Source: Achromobacter spanius (GTDB taxonomy: Bacteria; Pseudomonadota; Gammaproteobacteria; Burkholderiales; Burkholderiaceae_B). Taken from it: a stretch of DNA of 64,000 nucleotides. Shown here in pieces: positions 8,294-17,500 of the stretch. Under the pieces are notes generated by a model, which saw nothing but the letters and a program-made list of their open reading frames with translations, made no database searches and was not told the DNA's origin. Positions within the stretch are counted from its first letter, which is position 1; every line of letters starts with the position of its first letter. The stretch is taken from NCBI RefSeq assembly GCF_003994415.1, contig NZ_CP034689.1:3844001-3908000 (forward strand). The letters run 5' to 3'. A program made the translations under genes and the position numbers.

Positions 8294-9061
8294 ATGGAAC
8301 TTCCCATCAATACGTTTAAACGCGCGCTGCGCGAACAGCGTCATCAAACCGGGCTGTGGGTGACGCTTGGGGCTGCGAACAGCACGGAACTGGTAGCGGC
8401 CAGCGGCTTTGATTGGCTGCTGCTGGATACCGAGCACACGCCCGTGGTGCTGCCGACTGTAATGGCGCAGTTGCAGGCGGCTGGCGCGTATAAGAGCCAT
8501 CCGGTAGTGCGCCCGTCTTGGAATGACAAGGTGCAGATCAAGCAGTATCTGGATATCGGCGCGCAGACCTTGCTGCTGCCGTATGTGCAGAACGCGGACG
8601 AGGCGCAAAGCGCGGTGGCCGGCATGCGCTATGCGCCGCGTGGTGTGCGGGGCGTAAGCGGGACCATGCGCGCGACGCGGTATGGACGCGTGCCGGACTA
8701 TATGCGCCGGTGCGAAGAGGAACTGTGTTTGCTGGTGCAGGCAGAGACTGGCGAGGCGCTGGAGAATCTGGACGCCATGATTGCGGTGGATGGGGTCGAC
8801 GGGGTGTTTCTAGGCCCCGCGGATCTGGCCGCCAGCCTGGGCTATCCGGGCGAGCCGCAGCATCCAAAGGTGGTGGCCGAAGTGGAAAGCGCCATCAAGC
8901 GCATACGCGCGGCGGGCAAGGCGCCGGGGGTGTTGACGGGGGATGAGACCTTGGCGCGGCGGTATATCGAGGCCGGGAGCTTGTTTACGGCAGTGGGCGT
9001 GGACGCGGCGATCTTGGTACGGCATTGCGATCAGTTGGCGGCGCGATTCGCACAGGTTTGA
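8294..9061 (+). CDS. hpaI: 4-hydroxy-2-oxoheptanedioate aldolase (HpaI-type)
   Basis: A 255-residue class II, metal-dependent aldolase cleaving 4-hydroxy-2-oxoheptanedioate to pyruvate and succinate semialdehyde. Signature residues of HpaI are visible: FDWLLLDTEHTP (catalytic His around 48), VVRPSWNDKVQIKQ (Arg around 72), VQAETGEALEN (metal Glu around 152), and GVFLGPADLAASLGY (metal Asp around 178). The Asp-Gly-Glu-His of E. coli is Asp-Thr-Glu-His here, a tolerated change. The ATG at 8294 follows a weak GGCGGCGC site. It is the last gene of the operon. A weak hairpin at 9090-9110 follows. Confidence 0.92.
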   Translation: MELPINTFKRALREQRHQTGLWVTLGAANSTELVAASGFDWLLLDTEHTPVVLPTVMAQLQAAGAYKSHPVVRPSWNDKVQIKQYLDIGAQTLLLPYVQNADEAQSAVAGMRYAPRGVRGVSGTMRATRYGRVPDYMRRCEEELCLLVQAETGEALENLDAMIAVDGVDGVFLGPADLAASLGYPGEPQHPKVVAEVESAIKRIRAAGKAPGVLTGDETLARRYIEAGSLFTAVGVDAAILVRHCDQLAARFAQV

Positions 9062-9089
9062 CGGGTTTCGCTAGACGCTAGACGCGCGG

Positions 9090-9110
9090 CCGTGGCGGCT
9101 TATGCCACGG
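9090..9110. terminator. Weak terminator-like hairpin after hpaI
   Basis: CCGTGGC and GCCACGG form a perfect 7-bp stem with a 7-base loop 29 bp after the aldolase stop. No T-run follows, so it may only stabilise the 3' end. Confidence 0.4.
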
Positions 9111-9248
9111 AAATAACGCCACGTTTGTTACTCCCGGCTCTCGGCACGCGGTGCAACACTATTCGTAAGCACCCTTACACGGCGGGCTGTCATGCATCCC
9201 GCCGTTCATCCTAGCCAAGAAGGAATCACCACCGGAGGTAACACCGCC

Positions 9249-10037
9249 ATGACCGCTGCCACTGAACCCACGGGCCGCATGCAGACGCCCCCCGTCGTCT
9301 CCGCCGACGAATGGGAAGCCGCCCGACAGCAACTCCTGCTGAAAGAAAAAGCCCAAACCCGCGCCCGCGACGCCCTGGCCGCCGAGCGCCGCCGCATGCC
9401 CTGGACGCCTGTCGACAAGGACTACACGTTCGACGGCCCGAACGGCAAGCTGACGCTGCGCGACCTGTTCGACAAGCGCCGCCAGCTCATCATCTATCGC
9501 GCCTTCTTCGAACCCGGCGTGTACGGCTGGCCCGAGCACGCATGCCGAGGCTGTTCCATGGTGGCCGATCAAGTGGCGCATCTGGCCCACTTGAATGCCC
9601 GCGACACCACGCTGGTCTTTGTCTCACGCGCCCCGCAAGCCGACATCGCCCGCCTGAAGGCCAGCATGGGCTGGACGATGCCGTGGTTCACGATCACTGA
9701 CAGCTTCGACGCGGATTTTGGCGTGGACGAATGGCACGGGACGAACGTGTTCTTTCGCGATGGCGACCGCATTTTCCGCACGTACTTTTTGAATAACCGT
9801 GGCGACGAGCAGATGGGCGGGACGTGGAATTACCTGGACATCACGCCGTTGGGCCGGCAGGAAGCTTGGGAGGATTCGCCTGAAGGGTATCCGCAGACGC
9901 CGGCGTACACCTGGTGGAACTGGCACGATAGTTATGTGCCAGGTGCGCCGCCAGATCAGGAGTGGGTCGAGGTGTCCGAGGCGGCAGATAAGGCGCTCAT
10001 GGAGCAATGCTGCAACAAGGGTAAGCCAGCGCCGTAG
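9249..10037 (+). CDS. DUF899 thioredoxin-like protein
   Basis: A 262-residue protein of the DUF899 group, predicted to have a thioredoxin-like fold. Visible features are the domain start VDKDYTFDGPNGKLTLRDLF, a CRGC (CxxC) motif around residue 101 in the position of an active-site disulphide, LVFVSRAPQADIARLK, and WNYLDITPLGRQE near the C-terminus. The family has no settled biochemical role, though a redox or peroxide function is often assumed. The ATG at 9249 has a good GGAGGT ribosome site and is preferred to the in-frame ATG at 9192. It stands alone, with convergent unknown genes downstream. Confidence 0.87.
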   Translation: MTAATEPTGRMQTPPVVSADEWEAARQQLLLKEKAQTRARDALAAERRRMPWTPVDKDYTFDGPNGKLTLRDLFDKRRQLIIYRAFFEPGVYGWPEHACRGCSMVADQVAHLAHLNARDTTLVFVSRAPQADIARLKASMGWTMPWFTITDSFDADFGVDEWHGTNVFFRDGDRIFRTYFLNNRGDEQMGGTWNYLDITPLGRQEAWEDSPEGYPQTPAYTWWNWHDSYVPGAPPDQEWVEVSEAADKALMEQCCNKGKPAP

Positions 10038-10047
10038 CCGTACCGCG

Positions 10048-10938
10048 TTACTTGGGAAGGGCGTTCAGCGTGAAGCGAGGACGCCCTTGGCCTACTTGCA
10101 CAACCGCTAACGTTATTTGTACGCTGCGCTTGAGCCAGTCTCTGAGAATCACGTCGGGATCTGCAATTGAAGCGCCTATCCTGCCTTTGATCAGCCCATC
10201 CTCGGTCTGAAATTCGAACGTTCTCGAGTTGGGAAGAATGCCCACAAACTCACCCGCAAAGGATTCGGACGCCTCCTGTATGTTTTCTTCGCCCAGCCGA
10301 CTGGCGGAGTGTGTCAACTGGTCGAAGCCCTCATACCTGAATATCCTGCCTTTAAATTCCAGCCCACACCACGCGTGGTACTGAAACAAGACCGAGAGAA
10401 ACTCAGAGATTTTCTTTACTGCACGAGGATGAATCGCATCAACAAACTCCGCCACATCATCATCACTGCCGGTCGCCGAGGCCTCTAGCAACGACTGCAT
10501 CTTCTGCAGTGCATCCTCTGTTTTCTCGTGCTCGGGAAACAGACCCCCGGCGGGAAGTTCGAATTCGAATCCGAACGAACCTACCGCGGTGCCAGTGATC
10601 AAAAGTTGATTTTTATCGCGGTCAGGAATGGGCCCCATCAATTGAAGATTTTCGTTGAGCCCGGCCACTACAGCTGCAAAGGCATCGGCAAACGCGGTGG
10701 TTGCCTTTCCCCCAAAGTCCGCCGCAATTCCATGGCTCCCGATCGTGGGACGTCCTCGAAAAGTAAGCTTCACGCGTGAAGGTTGTGGGGAGGCTAGCTC
10801 GCTCTTGAGCGCAGCACGAACCGTCTTCAAACGATTTTGAATCGAGATACGTTGGATCGCCGCTGACGCAGGAATATCCTCCAACATTCGTTCCAACTCT
10901 CGGATTTCGGAGGTGAGGAATTCATCACGATTAGTCAT
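10048..10938 (-). CDS. Unknown protein, second gene of the nucleotidyltransferase-like cassette
   Basis: A 296-residue protein of no family I recognise. The first 50 residues are a likely coiled coil or helical hairpin (EIRELERMLEDIPAS, NRLKTVRAALKSE). A mixed alpha/beta core follows, with segments KLTFRGRPTIGSHGIAADFG and GTAVGSFGFEFELP, then a C-terminal beta-rich part (SRTFEFQTEDGLIKGRIGAS). No signal peptide, membrane segment or catalytic motif is evident. The ATG at 10938 overlaps the stop of the upstream gene by 4 bp (ATGA), so the two are coupled and probably act together. GC is lower than in the flanks, which suggests acquisition. It could be the partner or effector of a toxin-antitoxin or phage-defence pair, but this is only inferred from arrangement. 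Confidence 0.75.
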   Translation of the reverse strand: MTNRDEFLTSEIRELERMLEDIPASAAIQRISIQNRLKTVRAALKSELASPQPSRVKLTFRGRPTIGSHGIAADFGGKATTAFADAFAAVVAGLNENLQLMGPIPDRDKNQLLITGTAVGSFGFEFELPAGGLFPEHEKTEDALQKMQSLLEASATGSDDDVAEFVDAIHPRAVKKISEFLSVLFQYHAWCGLEFKGRIFRYEGFDQLTHSASRLGEENIQEASESFAGEFVGILPNSRTFEFQTEDGLIKGRIGASIADPDVILRDWLKRSVQITLAVVQVGQGRPRFTLNALPK

Positions 10939-11510
10939 GGCTCGACTCCAAGCTCGCTCTTGGCTTGAGCTAGCACCTGAACAGCAACGACATCTTCGGA
11001 CGGGTCCAATTCCACTTGAACAAAGCCCTTCCACATGCCGTCTCTTCTATGGGACCACATGCTGTACCAATAGGATACTGATTGAACCGATTCGGCTTGC
11101 AGCGGGCGGCCCAGAACTTCCCAATAGGCATCCACGTGATAGGTGTCTTTCACATACGCTTGATCGAAAAGACGTGGATTCCTAGCCACTAGTGCCTCTT
11201 GGTCCAGCCCATTCGGAAGATCCAAAAACGTCACAACATCAACGTCACGCGGGTCTCTTGCTTCAACAACCTCGACGTGTTCAGAAAAGCTGCCGTTCAG
11301 CCATTGAAATCCCGTGTCGATTCCAATTCTGTGAATCTCGGCGCGGAACTTCAGAAGCCCATCAAGAATGTTCAATCGAGCGCGCGATATCCCCATCGCG
11401 TCGATCAGCGAATGAAGGGACGATTTATATGGCGAACGATCAGGATCGTGCCCATGAGCACCCGGGCGCACCGGCGGAAGAACGCCTTGAAGGTTCCATG
11501 CAGGAATCAT
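10935..11510 (-). CDS. Nucleotidyltransferase-like protein (DUF6932 type)
   Basis: A 191-residue protein carrying a nucleotidyltransferase-like signature: WLNGSFSEHVEVVEARDPRDVDVVTFL (around residues 69-95), where Gly-Ser is followed by a spaced Asp-x-Asp pair, as in Pol-beta-superfamily NTases. The N-terminal MIPAWNLQGVLPPVRPG opening matches proteins grouped as DUF6932 as I recall them. There is no obvious third domain. NTase folds of this size occur in toxin-antitoxin, antibiotic-modifying and abortive-infection systems. It is the first gene of a coupled two-gene unit with the 296-residue unknown downstream. Lower GC than neighbours supports horizontal origin. Catalysis is not proven; the residues are merely compatible. 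Confidence 0.72.
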   Translation of the reverse strand: MIPAWNLQGVLPPVRPGAHGHDPDRSPYKSSLHSLIDAMGISRARLNILDGLLKFRAEIHRIGIDTGFQWLNGSFSEHVEVVEARDPRDVDVVTFLDLPNGLDQEALVARNPRLFDQAYVKDTYHVDAYWEVLGRPLQAESVQSVSYWYSMWSHRRDGMWKGFVQVELDPSEDVVAVQVLAQAKSELGVEP

Positions 11511-11779
11511 AGATTTTGCCTCTGGGCCACATCAAAAGGTCAAATTGCTGTTCGATACGAACCATCCATCATAGACCGTCGACACCCAAAAACACCCGCA
11601 ATAACCGCCCATAAACACCGTGAAAGAGTCCTACTTTTAGCCTCACGGCCCGACTTCACCGACATCGCAACTGCCGTCCCGTCAATTTCCCCGTTCAGCA
11701 CGTTACACGTACAAACTTCTTGCCAGTTATCTCGGCTATTGAACGCCCCAATGGCCGCAGCGATGCGCCCCACCCGCCA

Positions 11780-12580
11780 TCACAAATGCCGATGGCTACA
11801 CACCATCGCCTGCCCGGTCAGTTCGCCAATCAGCTTGGCGATGCCGCGCGCGCTCGCTTCATCCAGCCATTCCATGCGCACCATCCGAAATCCCATTGCC
11901 AGGCTATAGCGCCAGTCCAGTTCCAGGATGCGGTAGGCACAACCATTTGCCTCGCTATGCCATTGCGCGGCCGGGTCCTCATACGCCGCGCCGATGAAAT
12001 CCACGTGCGATTCAAATGGCGGTAGCGATTCCAAGGGTTCGTCGGAACCGGGCAGGCACGGCTCGGACAGGTTTTCTCCGACGGCCACGTTGGGGTTATG
12101 GCCGTTGAACGCCAGCAGCATCAGCGGAAAATTCCTGGGGTCTGCGTCATAGTCCTCTCGAACCTCGGCGCTTAGGTAGGGGCGCGCGGCTGGGCCAAGG
12201 CAGTATTGGGGGCTGTGCCAGTCGCTGTTTTCGTAATCGTCGTATAGCGGGTCAGGCGTAATGCCATGCTGCGCCAGCAGGCTCAGCGTTTCTTCGATGG
12301 TTGCGTCATGCCGAATCGGCAGGTCGGCGGGCAGATGACCGGCCTGCACATAGCGCGCAAGCAAGTCGCCCGGTGTACCCACGGGTTCCGGGTTTTGATA
12401 TGAGCCTTCGTTCAGGCCGGCCACGCCAAACCCCAGGTTGATGATGGCGCGATACGGCACTTGCCGGCCGCGTGGCTCAAGCACGTATCCGCCTTTCAGC
12501 AGTTGCGCTTCCAGGGCCTGCCAATCGGGTGGCGGCAGGTGAAAATCGCGCGGGCAAATGAATTGGTGATGTTCAGACAT
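11780..12580 (-). CDS. Conserved-looking hypothetical protein
   Basis: A 266-residue soluble protein without signal peptide or membrane segments and with no family I recognise. It is rich in acidic and aromatic residues, with segments ICPRDFHLPPPDWQALEAQL, PYRAIINLGFGVAGLN, and a C-terminal MGFRMVRMEWLDEASARGIA. Codon use and GC match the host chromosome, unlike the cassette upstream, so it is probably resident. An upstream ATG at 12631 adds 17 residues; the ATG at 12580 is preferred because the extension looks unconserved, but neither has a strong ribosome site. It could be a self-immunity or SMI1-like protein given its acidic character, though this is a guess. Confidence 0.65.
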   Translation of the reverse strand: MSEHHQFICPRDFHLPPPDWQALEAQLLKGGYVLEPRGRQVPYRAIINLGFGVAGLNEGSYQNPEPVGTPGDLLARYVQAGHLPADLPIRHDATIEETLSLLAQHGITPDPLYDDYENSDWHSPQYCLGPAARPYLSAEVREDYDADPRNFPLMLLAFNGHNPNVAVGENLSEPCLPGSDEPLESLPPFESHVDFIGAAYEDPAAQWHSEANGCAYRILELDWRYSLAMGFRMVRMEWLDEASARGIAKLIGELTGQAMVCSHRHL

Positions 12581-12697
12581 GGGGGATGCGTTTGCAAATT
12601 CCGGGGTTAACGGTTTGCGATTCGTGGGCAAACCGCGAAAGTCTAAATGAAAAATTCCAGGTGAACGATAGCGCCCTGTCCGCCTAAACTTGCCGAC

Positions 12698-13132
12698 ATG
12701 AGTAAATCGTTATCCCCCTCGTCCGACCTCTTCGCGCCGCCTCGCAAGCGCTCCCCTGCCCGCGTGAATTCCCTGTTATGGATTCTGGAGCCCATGGAAA
12801 GCGACGCCGCCTACCAGCGCCGCAAGATGTTCGGCTGCGATGCGGCGTATCTGGATGAGTCGCTGTACTTGGTGGTTGCTGACCGTGAACCGCCCTGGAC
12901 CGGGGTCATGGTGTGTACATCGCGCGAGCACCATGCGGCGTTGATGGCGGACGTGCCCGGGCTGCTGGAGCATCCAGAGTTGGGTAAGTGGCTGTACCTG
13001 CCGCAGACCGACGAAGCGTTTGAGTCCCATGCGGCCGTGCTGGTGGCGCTGGCCTTGGACCGAGACCCGCGCATGGGCGTGGCGCCCAAGCCTAAGACGT
13101 CGCGGCGCAAGTCTTGGCGTGCCGCTGACTAA
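12698..13132 (+). CDS. TfoX N-terminal-domain-like small protein
   Basis: A 144-residue protein resembling the TfoX/Sxy N-terminal fold: SDAAYQRRKMFGCDAAYLDE around residues 36-55 is like the RKMFGG-x-YL start of that domain, followed by a strand-rich core. Both ends are basic (PPRKRSPARV and KPKTSRRKSWRAAD), which could bind nucleic acid. It has chromosome-like GC and stands alone, divergent from the preceding gene. TfoX-like single-domain proteins have no fixed function outside competence regulation. The assignment rests on the short motif only. Confidence 0.6.
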   Translation: MSKSLSPSSDLFAPPRKRSPARVNSLLWILEPMESDAAYQRRKMFGCDAAYLDESLYLVVADREPPWTGVMVCTSREHHAALMADVPGLLEHPELGKWLYLPQTDEAFESHAAVLVALALDRDPRMGVAPKPKTSRRKSWRAAD

Positions 13133-13205
13133 AGCGCTTAGTACGCGGATTGCTGCGCTGATCACCGCGTCGATTATTGCGGTGATTACCGCGCCGCTGA
13201 CCTAG

Positions 13206-13297
13206 TGGGCCAGATTTGACCTGATCGGGCCAAATATGACTCGCCCTAAGCCGTTGATAACGCAGCGGATATTTTTTATCGGGTCAAATCTGGCCCA
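13206..13297. repeat. 20-bp inverted repeat with an internal direct copy
   Basis: TGGGCCAGATTTGACCTGAT (13206-13225) pairs with 13278-13297 on the other strand with one mismatch. A third, direct copy of the core (GGGCCAAATATGAC, 13227-13240) lies beside the left arm. Three copies of one motif in 92 bp look like multi-site protein binding or the remnant ends of a small mobile element at the edge of the effector module. Confidence 0.7.
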
Positions 13298-13413
13298 ATT
13301 CTTCGTAAAAACACGGTTTTTTTAGGCGTTTGACGCGGTGCGCGCGTCGACACGCCACGCCACAAAAACACAAGCCATTGATCGCAAAGGGATATTTTCC
13401 CGGCGACCGCACG

Positions 13414-13430
13414 TGGCACGGATATTGCAT
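13414..13430 (+). promoter_or_regulatory. Sigma-54 (-24/-12) promoter of the effector module
   Basis: TGGCACG, four bases, then TTGCA exactly matches the RpoN consensus TGGCACG-N4-TTGCA, with correct GG-GC spacing. It lies about 135 bp upstream of the DUF4123 gene on the same strand, room enough for a leader. Sigma-54 control of type VI secretion loci is known from several proteobacteria, so functional placement is reasonable. No enhancer site was identified. Confidence 0.75.
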
Positions 13431-13566
13431 TAGCCCTGGTAGCGCTTCTTTTTAGAGAAAGCACCCAGCCCCTTCGGCTGCGCTTTGCCACCAGGACACC
13501 GCCAATAACCGCCATGAAGCAACCTATGCTTTGCCGCCGCTTGATCGCTGACCGAAGAACGCCGCC

Positions 13567-14508
13567 ATGACCACCTACGCGGCCCTGCTTTCCCGGTCCA
13601 GAATCGCCGACCAAGGCTTCTATCTCTTGGTCGATCCGCTGGCCGATTTCGACGAAGATCACGCCTTGCATCCCGACAATTTGCTGGCACGGTTTGCGAC
13701 CGATGCCGTCGAACCTGTGTTGCGCGCGGACCTGACGCATGACCTCTCCGCCTGCCCAAGGCTGATCACCCTGGCGAATGCCGGGCAGACCTTGGACGAG
13801 GACTATCTGCGCATGACGGTGAACGTGGCGCTGGCCGAGCCCATCGGCGGTAAACGCCTGATTTGCGGTTGGCTAAGCAGCCCGTCGCCGCTGACGGTGG
13901 TGGCGGAACACCTGGCGCAACGCTGTCTGGTTGCCGAGCAGAACGCGCAACGTGTCGTGCCGTTCTTTGAGCCCTTGCGTCTGGAACTGTTGGCCGTCAG
14001 CCTGCGCGACAGCATCGGGCCATGGCTGTGGCCGATCAGCCAATGGATCGTGCCCAGCAGCGGCGGGCGCTTGCTGCACCTTAGCGGCAACGGCAATGCG
14101 CACGCGCCATCGTTAGGTGTCGCAGAAATCTCCGCACAGTATCTGGCGCCGATGGTGGGCAGTGTTCTCTCCGCTTGGCAGCAATTGACCACACAGCCCA
14201 TGCGCGCTGACCTGCACGCACTGGCGCCGTTGCTAAGCGAGACGCCTGGCCCCGGCATCCACGCCGCGGCCAAGGTGTTGGCGCACTTGCGGCGCAGCTA
14301 TGCGCTTGGTTTGCGTGGCGCGCACGACCGTATGACATTTGCCCTGCAGCATTTGACCGTCAATCCGCATCTGGAAGCCCATCCGCGTATTCAGCAGCGC
14401 ATACAGGAAGCCGCCGCCGGCAAAACGTCCTTGGAGGATGCATTCGGCGCGCTGGACCGTGCCGAATGGCACGACGTACTCGCCACCTTGACCCGCACTC
14501 GGAGCTGA
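13567..14508 (+). CDS. DUF4123-type T6SS effector chaperone
   Basis: A 313-residue protein of the DUF4123 (Tec/TAP-1 adaptor) type. The opening strand GFYLLVDPLADF around residue 17 and the internal helix-rich region are typical. Such proteins load cognate effectors onto VgrG spikes of type VI secretion. The gene ends 3 bp before the start of the 1,054-residue effector gene, the standard chaperone-then-effector order. Unlike most such modules, no vgrG or PAAR gene lies upstream, so loading must use a spike encoded elsewhere. The ATG at 13567 is the only sensible start. Confidence 0.8.
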   Translation: MTTYAALLSRSRIADQGFYLLVDPLADFDEDHALHPDNLLARFATDAVEPVLRADLTHDLSACPRLITLANAGQTLDEDYLRMTVNVALAEPIGGKRLICGWLSSPSPLTVVAEHLAQRCLVAEQNAQRVVPFFEPLRLELLAVSLRDSIGPWLWPISQWIVPSSGGRLLHLSGNGNAHAPSLGVAEISAQYLAPMVGSVLSAWQQLTTQPMRADLHALAPLLSETPGPGIHAAAKVLAHLRRSYALGLRGAHDRMTFALQHLTVNPHLEAHPRIQQRIQEAAAGKTSLEDAFGALDRAEWHDVLATLTRTRS

Positions 14509-14511
14509 TTC

Positions 14512-17500
14512 ATGGATACCTTTACCAATCAGATCCGCGTGGCGCTGCAAGAAGCCTCTGCGGTGCCGGCCGGCGCATGCCGGACCTGCGAACGGGGCGG
14601 CATGCCCATCATGCTGCTGCGCGAAGCGCCCTTGCCGCCGTCGTCTCCGTTCAACCCCGATCAAGACCGCCCTGGCATCGATATCCAATCGGGCAAGTAC
14701 CGCGTGCTGCGTCAAGGCTATGTGTATGTGCTGCTGGATCAAGAAATCTGGCATGCGTACCAAGTCAGCGCGGATGGTTATCTGCGTCAGTACGATCCCT
14801 ACCGTATGCCCAAGGGCACGGCCAAGCCGCTGTCCAAAGCCTGCACGGCGGTCGGGCATGACGTGCGCGCTTCGTTTATTCATCTGGACACCAAGGTCTA
14901 CAAGGAAGCGTGGATCGCGTTCTCGCAAGACCGATGGCCCGAGCAGGTACTGCACGCCTACAAAGCACAGCGGGCGCCTTCAACCCGGTTTCTGAAAGTC
15001 GATTTGGCGACGCTACGCGACACGCCCAACACGCTGTTGCATGGCCTCAACTATGCGGACGGATTCCTGACCGACCACGTATGGGAATACCGCTACGACG
15101 GTCACGACTTCGGTAGCCGACACGCCGTTCAACTGCGCACCCATCGCATCGTGCCACTGAATGAGTACGTCGACAGCGCCAGGAAAACGCAAAGCTTGCC
15201 CCAAGGCGTACCGGTATTGGCCTTACCCGACCCCGTCGGCGCGGTGCTGGAATTCAATCAACAACGCCATATTCTGATTCAAGAACGCCTGGCATGGGCC
15301 AGCAATGCTGAACGGCAATATCTGCTGTTCACCTCGGCGGCGTTGGTGCAGATCAAAGAACTGGAAAAGACTTGGGCGCAAGCGCAAGCGGTGGAAGAAG
15401 TCAAGAAAGAAATCGAATACCGCAAACAACATAATGACCACCCGGTGTTGGGCATGCGCGCGTACTTACCGCCGGTGGATGTACCGCGTGAAACGGAGAA
15501 AGCCGCCAAGCGCATCACGGCGGATTATCACAAGCGCCTGGAACAACGCTATAGCGAGCCGCGCCGCAAACAGTTTCAAGACGCGCATGACAAAGAATGG
15601 CAACGTCGACAGGGGTTGATCGACGTTGTGGGCAAGCGCTATGCAGCATGGCTGTTGTCTGACGCCTGGCAGCGGATTGCGCAACACGACTACTCGGCGG
15701 ACGATTCCTATTCGGCGGCAGGCTATACCAAGATGGTGGCGGCGTGCCTGGACGGCGGCCCCAGCGAAACACCGCCAGACACCGGCGGTGAACTGGGTCC
15801 CACGCAGAAGCTGTGGAAGGCGTTGCTGGAGGATCCGAACAGCATCTTGTACAAGGCGCTGCTGGCGAAGAACGCAAGCCTGCTCGCGGGACTGCGTCCG
15901 ACTTTTACGGAAGGGTTTCAGGCGAATGATTCGGGCAAGCTGTATGCCGCGATCAAAGATCTGATGATGTCTCAGGAAGGCGAGATTTTCCTACGCAGCA
16001 CCGTCAAGGAAGCCGTTGGCCAGTTGCAAGGCGCGATGACCAACGCGATGTTGGCGATGGAAGCGCGGGTGCAAGAGCAGCTTGTACCCGTAGCCGCCAC
16101 CGTACATCAAGCCGCCCTGCTGCTGTGCGAACGCGTCCAGCTTTTGCGCGTGGAAATCGAACTGACGCTTGGTGAATATCAGGATTTGCTGACCAAGCAA
16201 ATGCGCCAAGGGTTCGACGAGGCGGTACGTGAAACCGGCAAGCAGGCCCGCGCGCTGATTTTCAGCGGCATGCTCACCCTGCCCGGCCCGGCTCAGAACC
16301 AGATATTCAAAGCCACTTTCTGGATTGCGGATACGGCTGCAGGGCTGAAAGAAAAACTGAGCGTAGTGTCCAACGCTACAGCCAACGCCCTAGACGGCAG
16401 TTGGCGCAGCCTGGAGGTGGCCGTGGGTAGCTTGGAGCCCGGCGCTATTGCGATTGCGGGACAGCTAAAGACGACCGCCTTGGATGCGAAGCTGCTAGCG
16501 CACACCGCTTTGGTAGGCATGCGCGGATTCGCCAACCTGGAGTTGGTGCTGTCTATGGGGGCATTGTTCTTTCAGCAAGACGGGCTGACCCGAAGTTTGC
16601 AGGACCTGGACCGGGTGATGGGCGCGCAGTATCCGGAAGCCGTCGCGGGCGTAGCTGCGAGCGCGGTCGGAGTAATGGGCGTTGGGATAGAGGCGACCGG
16701 CGTGGGCATCCGAAGCGTGGCGCAAGCGTTGCAGAAAGCAGGTATCGCAGAAGCGCGTGCGGTGAACGCGCTGACGCTGGGGAAAGGACTGATTCGATTT
16801 GGAGGGGTGACGAGTGCGCTGTCGGGAGTGGTTGAGGGAGTGCAATTTGGGTTTGCGGCCTCGCGTACGCATAGATCGGGAGATGCCGACTCACGCAACC
16901 GTTATTTAGCTGCCAGTGGTCTATCCATACTTTCAGGCTTCGCAGGGGCGTACGTTGCTCTATCTGGGGCGTCATCACTTCTGGGCCCCCTTGGATGGGC
17001 TATTGCTTTTGGCCTGCTTGCCTACACCGCATCTGCATGCGCAAGGCGCAACCAGTCAACCTCTATCGAGCAATGGACTCGCCGGTGTTATTTTGGGAAT
17101 CATGACGAAATCCCATCCATCTGGTGGAACGCGGCTAAAACCATTATTAATATTCCCCCACACGCTAGCGAAGAAATAGCTATCGAAAAGTCAGGTGCTG
17201 CCAATGCGGATAAAGACACTGCTATTGGGGCTCTGAATGCAGCTCTAATAGGGCTAATAATAGATTTTGAATTTAATTTCCGCCCCCGATCGTCGCTAGC
17301 CCCGATGGGCGCTTCGGGCATCACGTGGGGAACAACGCTTGACTATAGCGTCGAACTACCAAGGTGGACGTCGGAGCAATCAGGCTACGCGATGTACCTA
17401 GCGTTAAAGCGGCACACGCCTGCGCAAATAGTAGTCGCGGAGCAGCACAATTCTAAAGCAATCGCGAAACTGTCAGTCACTCCCAAGCGCCCTGGGCACC

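Larger units (their letters stand above)
13133..13566. other. Intergenic region with repeats and sigma-54 promoter
   Basis: This 434-bp stretch has no gene. It holds a set of related 14-20 bp motifs (13206-13297) and a well-conserved -24/-12 promoter (13414-13430) for the secretion-effector module downstream. The region between 13140 and 13205 shows nothing recognisable. Confidence 0.6.

Noticed and set aside
11540..11773. 77-codon minus frame between the cassette and the hypothetical gene
   Set aside because: No ribosome site, no domain, and composition like non-coding DNA.
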